DNA of 18,577 bases from Flavobacterium sp. Lineage in GTDB: Bacteria; Bacteroidota; Bacteroidia; Flavobacteriales; Flavobacteriaceae. The position numbers and the translations under genes are program-made. Below are positions 15,557 through 18,577 of the stretch, in pieces. The stretch spans positions 1 to 18,577 of the forward strand of contig JASLHL010000185.1 of NCBI GenBank assembly GCA_030152225.1, read 5' to 3'. Below the pieces are notes generated by a model that had not been told where the DNA came from, made no database searches, and saw only the letters and a program-made list of their open reading frames with translations. How positions within the stretch are numbered: position 1 is the stretch's first letter; every line of letters begins with the position of its first letter.

Positions 15557-16192
15557 CTAAGGAATATCCAAGTATTTATGGGTCTGTAGCGAGATTTTCC
15601 ACTGTGGATTTTTCTTCACATATTCGATAATCAAAGGCATCATCACCGCGCGTTTACTCCATTCAGTTTGCAACAAAAGTAGCGCATCTTTATTGACCTT
15701 AGCGGCTTGTTCTTCTGCAAAAATAAAATCGTGTTTGTTGTAGATCACTACCTTCAATTCATTAGCAGCTTCATACGCACTGGCTGTTGGGAGTTTAGCT
15801 TTTTTAGGCGATAAACACACCCAGTCAAAATCACCAGACATCTCATAAGCCCCAGACGTTTCTATATTGGTTTTTAACCCTGCTTCTTTTAATTTTCGGG
15901 TGAGATAATCTAAATTATACATGAGAGGCTCTCCACCCGTAATAACAGCTAAATTAGCCACTGCAGCTGCATCGGATACTATTTGTTCTATTGGGGTTAG
16001 CGGATGTAATTCTGCGTCCCAACTTTCTTTGACATCACACCAGTGACACCCTACATCGCATCCTCCTAAACGAATAAAGTAAGCCGCATGGCCCGAATAA
16101 AAGCCTTCTCCTTGAATGGTGTAAAACTGCTCCATCAAAGGCAATACGCGTCCTTCTGTTAATGCCTTATTTTCTAGGTCTTCCTGTATCAT
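15557..16192 (-). CDS. queE: 7-carboxy-7-deazaguanine synthase QueE (radical SAM)
   Basis: QueE converts 6-carboxy-tetrahydropterin to 7-carboxy-7-deazaguanine in queuosine biosynthesis. Radical SAM features are clear: 'MEQFYTIQGEGFYSGHAAYFIRLGG', then the CxxxCxxC cluster motif 'CDVGCHWCDVKESWD' binding [4Fe-4S], and 'AVITGGEPLMY' (GGEP, SAM contact). I start it at ATG 16192 (211 residues; cluster Cys at 45, 49, 52), the usual length in this group. An in-frame GTG at 16222 would add ten residues with no family support, though it follows a GTAAAAA leader and cannot be dismissed. No other queuosine genes are adjacent. A consensus -7 box and an inverted repeat lie upstream. Confidence 0.9.
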   Translation of the reverse strand: MIQEDLENKALTEGRVLPLMEQFYTIQGEGFYSGHAAYFIRLGGCDVGCHWCDVKESWDAELHPLTPIEQIVSDAAAVANLAVITGGEPLMYNLDYLTRKLKEAGLKTNIETSGAYEMSGDFDWVCLSPKKAKLPTASAYEAANELKVVIYNKHDFIFAEEQAAKVNKDALLLLQTEWSKRAVMMPLIIEYVKKNPQWKISLQTHKYLDIP

Positions 16193-16228
16193 ATCAAACG
16201 AATTATTTACGAGTAACTCCACTTTTTA

Positions 16229-16254
16229 CAACGTAGAATTACGTTGCAAATATA
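16229..16254 (-). promoter_or_regulatory. queE promoter -7 box with overlapping inverted repeat
   Basis: On the minus strand a perfect TAnnTTTG box (TATATTTG, 16254-16247) is followed at once by a 7-4-7 inverted repeat, CAACGTA GAAT TACGTTG in plus orientation (16229-16246). The repeat covers the expected transcription start near 16240. It could be an operator for a dimeric repressor or a small leader hairpin. No TTTG -33 element is evident. Confidence 0.45.
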
Positions 16255-16372
16255 AGGTAAAAACGCGAATCTCCTGTTTTCTATTCGCTTATTCCTCCAT
16301 GCTAATTGTAAGTAAACACAGCACACCATTACCTCCTCCCTTCGATTAAAAATAGCGTCAATACAAAACAAA

Positions 16373-16403
16373 AAAAATCCAGAGGGATATCCTCTGGATT
16401 TTT
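16373..16403 (-). terminator. typA: typA terminator
   Basis: A 13-bp perfect stem, AAAAATCCAGAGG (16373-16385) with CCTCTGGATTTTT (16391-16403), and a 5-nt loop. On the minus strand it is followed by a T run (complement of 16371-16377). It lies 22 bp past the typA stop. The rest of the stretch up to queE (16255-16372) shows no gene or clear signal. Confidence 0.87.
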
Positions 16404-16425
16404 AAGTATAAAAACGAATGAACGC

Positions 16426-18222
16426 TTATATTTTATTACGCTTACGATCTGTTTCTTTTAAGAAGATTTTTCTCAAACGAAGTGATTTTGGCGTTACCTC
16501 AACGTACTCATCTTTTTGGATGTATTCTAAAGCTTCTTCTAATGAGAATTTAATTGCCGGAACAATTTTTGCTTTGTCATCAGATCCAGATGCACGAACG
16601 TTTGTCAATTTTTTCGTTTTTGTAACGTTAACTGTCATATCATCTCCACGAGAGTTTTCTCCAATTACTTGTCCTTCGTAAATATCTTCGTTTGGATCAA
16701 CAAAGAATTTACCGCGGTCTTGTAATTTATCAATAGAATAAGGAATTGCTTTACCATTTTCCATTGAGATTAAGGATCCGTTGATACGACCAGAAATTTC
16801 TCCTTTGTACGGTTGGTACTCTAAGAAACGGTGTGACATGATCGCCTCACCAGCCGTTGCTGTTAACAATTGATTTCTCAATCCGATAATACCTCTCGAA
16901 GGAACTAAAAATTTAATGATCATACGGTCTCCTTTTGGTTCCATACTCAACATTTCTCCTTTTTTCAACGTTACGTACTCTACTCCACGTCCTGACAAGT
17001 TCTCTGGAATATCGATCGTTAACTCTTCTACTGGCTCACATTTAACCCCATCAATTTCTTTGATGATTACTTGTGGTTGACCAATTTGAAGCTCATATCC
17101 TTCACGACGCATTGTTTCGATTAAAACAGATAAATGTAGTACACCACGTCCGAATACCATAAATTTATCCGCACTGTCTGTTTCATTCACGCGTAGCGCT
17201 AAGTTTTTCTCTAATTCTTTATTTAAACGGTCTTTAATGTGACGAGACGTTACAAATTTACCTTCTTTACCAAAGAAAGGAGAGTCATTAATAGTAAACA
17301 ACATACTCATTGTTGGCTCATCAATTGTAATGGTTGGCAATGCTTCTGGATTCTCGAAATCAGCGATAACGTCTCCGATTTCAAATCCTTCTACTCCTAC
17401 AACTGCACAGATATCACCTGCATATACTTCAGCCACTTTTTTACGACCTAATCCTTCAAAAGTATGAAGTTCTTTAATTTTAGATTTTACGATTTTACCA
17501 TCGCGTTTAATCAAAGAGATATTCATTCCTTCTTTTAAGATACCACGGTGCAAACGACCAATCGCAATACGTCCTGTAAACGTAGAGTAATCCAAAGAAG
17601 TAATCAACATTTGTGGGCTACCTTCACGTACTTCCGCTGCTGGGATGTGCTCTAAAACCATGTCTAATAATGGTTCTAACGAATCCGTTTGTTGTTTCCA
17701 ATCCGTAGACATCCAATTGTTTTTAGCAGAGCCATAAACCGCTGGGAAGTCCATCTGCCATTCTTCAGCGCCCAATTCGAACATTAAGTCGAATACTTTT
17801 TCGTGCACTTCTTCTGGTGTACAGTTTTCTTTATCCACTTTATTGATAACCACACAAGGTTTCAATCCTAAGCTGATTGCTTTTTGTAATACGAATCGAG
17901 TTTGAGGCATAGGTCCTTCAAATGCATCTACAATTAAAAGAACACCATCAGCCATATTCAACACACGCTCTACTTCACCACCAAAATCCGCGTGACCTGG
18001 AGTATCGATAATATTAATTTTAGTTCCTTTATAACTTACAGAAACGTTCTTTGAAACGATCGTAATTCCTCTTTCTCTTTCGATATCCTCGTTATCTAAA
18101 ATCAACTCTCCAGAAGTTTCATTTTCACGAAATAACTGACAGTGGTGTAATATTTTGTCCACCATTGTAGTCTTACCATGGTCAACGTGTGCGATAATTG
18201 CAATATTCCTAATTTGTGTCAT
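16426..18222 (-). CDS. typA: Ribosome-associated GTPase TypA/BipA
   Basis: A full-length (598 residues) translational GTPase. The GTPase motifs are intact: P loop 'AHVDHGKTT' (11-19), switch I 'ERERGITI' (48-55), 'DTPGHADF' (73-80) and 'NKVD' (127-130). EF-Tu domain II, EF-G-like domain III/V parts ('GVLHLSVLIETMRREGYEL', 'PSRGIIGLRNQLLTATAGEAIM') and the BipA-specific C-terminal domain follow. BipA binds the 70S ribosome and assists 50S assembly and stress or cold adaptation. The C-terminus ends in a basic stretch ('KSLRLRKIFLKETDRKRNKI'). The ATG at 18222 is directly followed by the family-typical 'MTQIRNIAIIAHVDHGK'. rpsT lies 114 bp upstream on the same strand, with a terminator hairpin between. 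Confidence 0.97.
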   Translation of the reverse strand: MTQIRNIAIIAHVDHGKTTMVDKILHHCQLFRENETSGELILDNEDIERERGITIVSKNVSVSYKGTKINIIDTPGHADFGGEVERVLNMADGVLLIVDAFEGPMPQTRFVLQKAISLGLKPCVVINKVDKENCTPEEVHEKVFDLMFELGAEEWQMDFPAVYGSAKNNWMSTDWKQQTDSLEPLLDMVLEHIPAAEVREGSPQMLITSLDYSTFTGRIAIGRLHRGILKEGMNISLIKRDGKIVKSKIKELHTFEGLGRKKVAEVYAGDICAVVGVEGFEIGDVIADFENPEALPTITIDEPTMSMLFTINDSPFFGKEGKFVTSRHIKDRLNKELEKNLALRVNETDSADKFMVFGRGVLHLSVLIETMRREGYELQIGQPQVIIKEIDGVKCEPVEELTIDIPENLSGRGVEYVTLKKGEMLSMEPKGDRMIIKFLVPSRGIIGLRNQLLTATAGEAIMSHRFLEYQPYKGEISGRINGSLISMENGKAIPYSIDKLQDRGKFFVDPNEDIYEGQVIGENSRGDDMTVNVTKTKKLTNVRASGSDDKAKIVPAIKFSLEEALEYIQKDEYVEVTPKSLRLRKIFLKETDRKRNKI

Positions 18223-18272
18223 ATAAGGATTTTAAAATTATATTAGTATTTACTGAAATGTATAGTACAAAC

Positions 18273-18300
18273 AAAAAAAGCCCTCATGGAATTGAGAGCT
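18273..18300 (-). terminator. rpsT: rpsT terminator
   Basis: On the minus strand AGCTCTCA and TGAGGGCT (18300-18293 and 18286-18279) pair as an 8-bp stem with one G-U wobble around a 6-nt loop, followed by seven T (complement of 18273-18279). It lies 36 bp after the rpsT stop, so typA probably has a separate promoter within 18223-18272 or relies on read-through. Confidence 0.75.
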
Positions 18301-18336
18301 TAGTGTATGTCTTCTATAAACACAACCTATTGCTTC

Positions 18337-18577
18337 TTATAAAGCAGCAACGTGTTTTGTCAATTTAGATTTTAAATTAGAAGCTTTGTTAGCATGAATG
18401 ATATTTTTCTTAGCTAATTTATCAATCATTGCAACAACTACAGGTAATTTATCAGCAGCATCTTTTTGATCTTCAATCAAACGTAAAGCTTTGATCGCGT
18501 TACGTGTAGTTTTATGCTGATATCTGTTTAATACTCTCTTTTTTTCGTTACTTCTAATTCTTTTTAAAGCTGACTTA
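18337..18577 (-). CDS. rpsT: 30S ribosomal protein S20, N-terminus cut by window end
   Basis: Translating the minus strand from the window edge gives 'KSALKRIRSNEKKRVLNRYQ' and continues to '...ASNLKSKLTKHVAAL', then TAA at 18339-18337. This is ribosomal protein S20, a small basic helical protein that binds 16S rRNA in the 30S body. About 79 residues are present. Only the first few (family form M-A-N-H) lie outside the window, so the full gene should encode about 83 residues. It is transcribed toward typA. Confidence 0.95.
   Translation of the reverse strand, partial: KSALKRIRSNEKKRVLNRYQHKTTRNAIKALRLIEDQKDAADKLPVVVAMIDKLAKKNIIHANKASNLKSKLTKHVAAL

Noticed and set aside
16418..16681. Open frame of 87 codons on the plus strand
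   Set aside because: It is antisense to the 3' end of typA and explained by that gene's codon pattern.

Overview
The window looks like a chromosomal stretch from a Bacteroidota member, most likely family Flavobacteriaceae (a Myroides-like organism is possible, but I cannot confirm a genus). The evidence is a SusC/SusD pair, low-GC DNA, A-rich leaders instead of clear Shine-Dalgarno sites, several TAnnTTTG-type -7 boxes, and Flavobacteria-like versions of the LolC/E-type permease, NamZ, QueE, TypA and S20.

Layout, left to right. (1) 1-1154: the 3' end of a HEAT-repeat gene and a DUF4241 gene, closed by a perfect bidirectional terminator. (2) 1153-2391 (-) encodes a LolC/E-type ABC permease. 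It is divergent, with only 8 bp between, from a NamZ-type exo-N-acetylmuramidase (2400-3617, +). (3) 3639-13478 (+) is the centre of interest. It holds a LytS/YehU-type membrane histidine kinase with a Cache-like sensor, then a three-gene operon (secreted zinc metalloprotease, SusC-like TonB-dependent transporter, SusD-like lipoprotein) ending in a strong terminator, then a LytTR response regulator. Between the kinase and the operon lies a two-copy direct repeat with a 21-bp period. It resembles a LytTR operator and abuts the predicted promoter. (4) 13547-13762 is a small, very acidic protein of unknown function with its own promoter. (5) 13770-15520 holds a YkgJ-type cysteine-cluster protein (-), a SAM methyltransferase (+) and a secreted DUF2059 protein (-). 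(6) 15557-18577 is housekeeping on the minus strand: queE, typA/bipA and the truncated rpsT, each with recognisable signals.

How the parts may work together (inference): the Cache-type kinase senses an extracellular cue and phosphorylates the LytTR regulator. The regulator binds the direct repeat at 5175-5213 and activates the protease-SusC-SusD operon. The protease would process a protein or peptide, and SusC/SusD would capture and import the products. That would be a peptide-directed counterpart of a polysaccharide utilisation locus, with the two-component genes placed on either side of the operon they control.

No RNA genes, insertion sequences, CRISPR arrays or phage genes were seen. No stretch over 300 bp lacks a gene.
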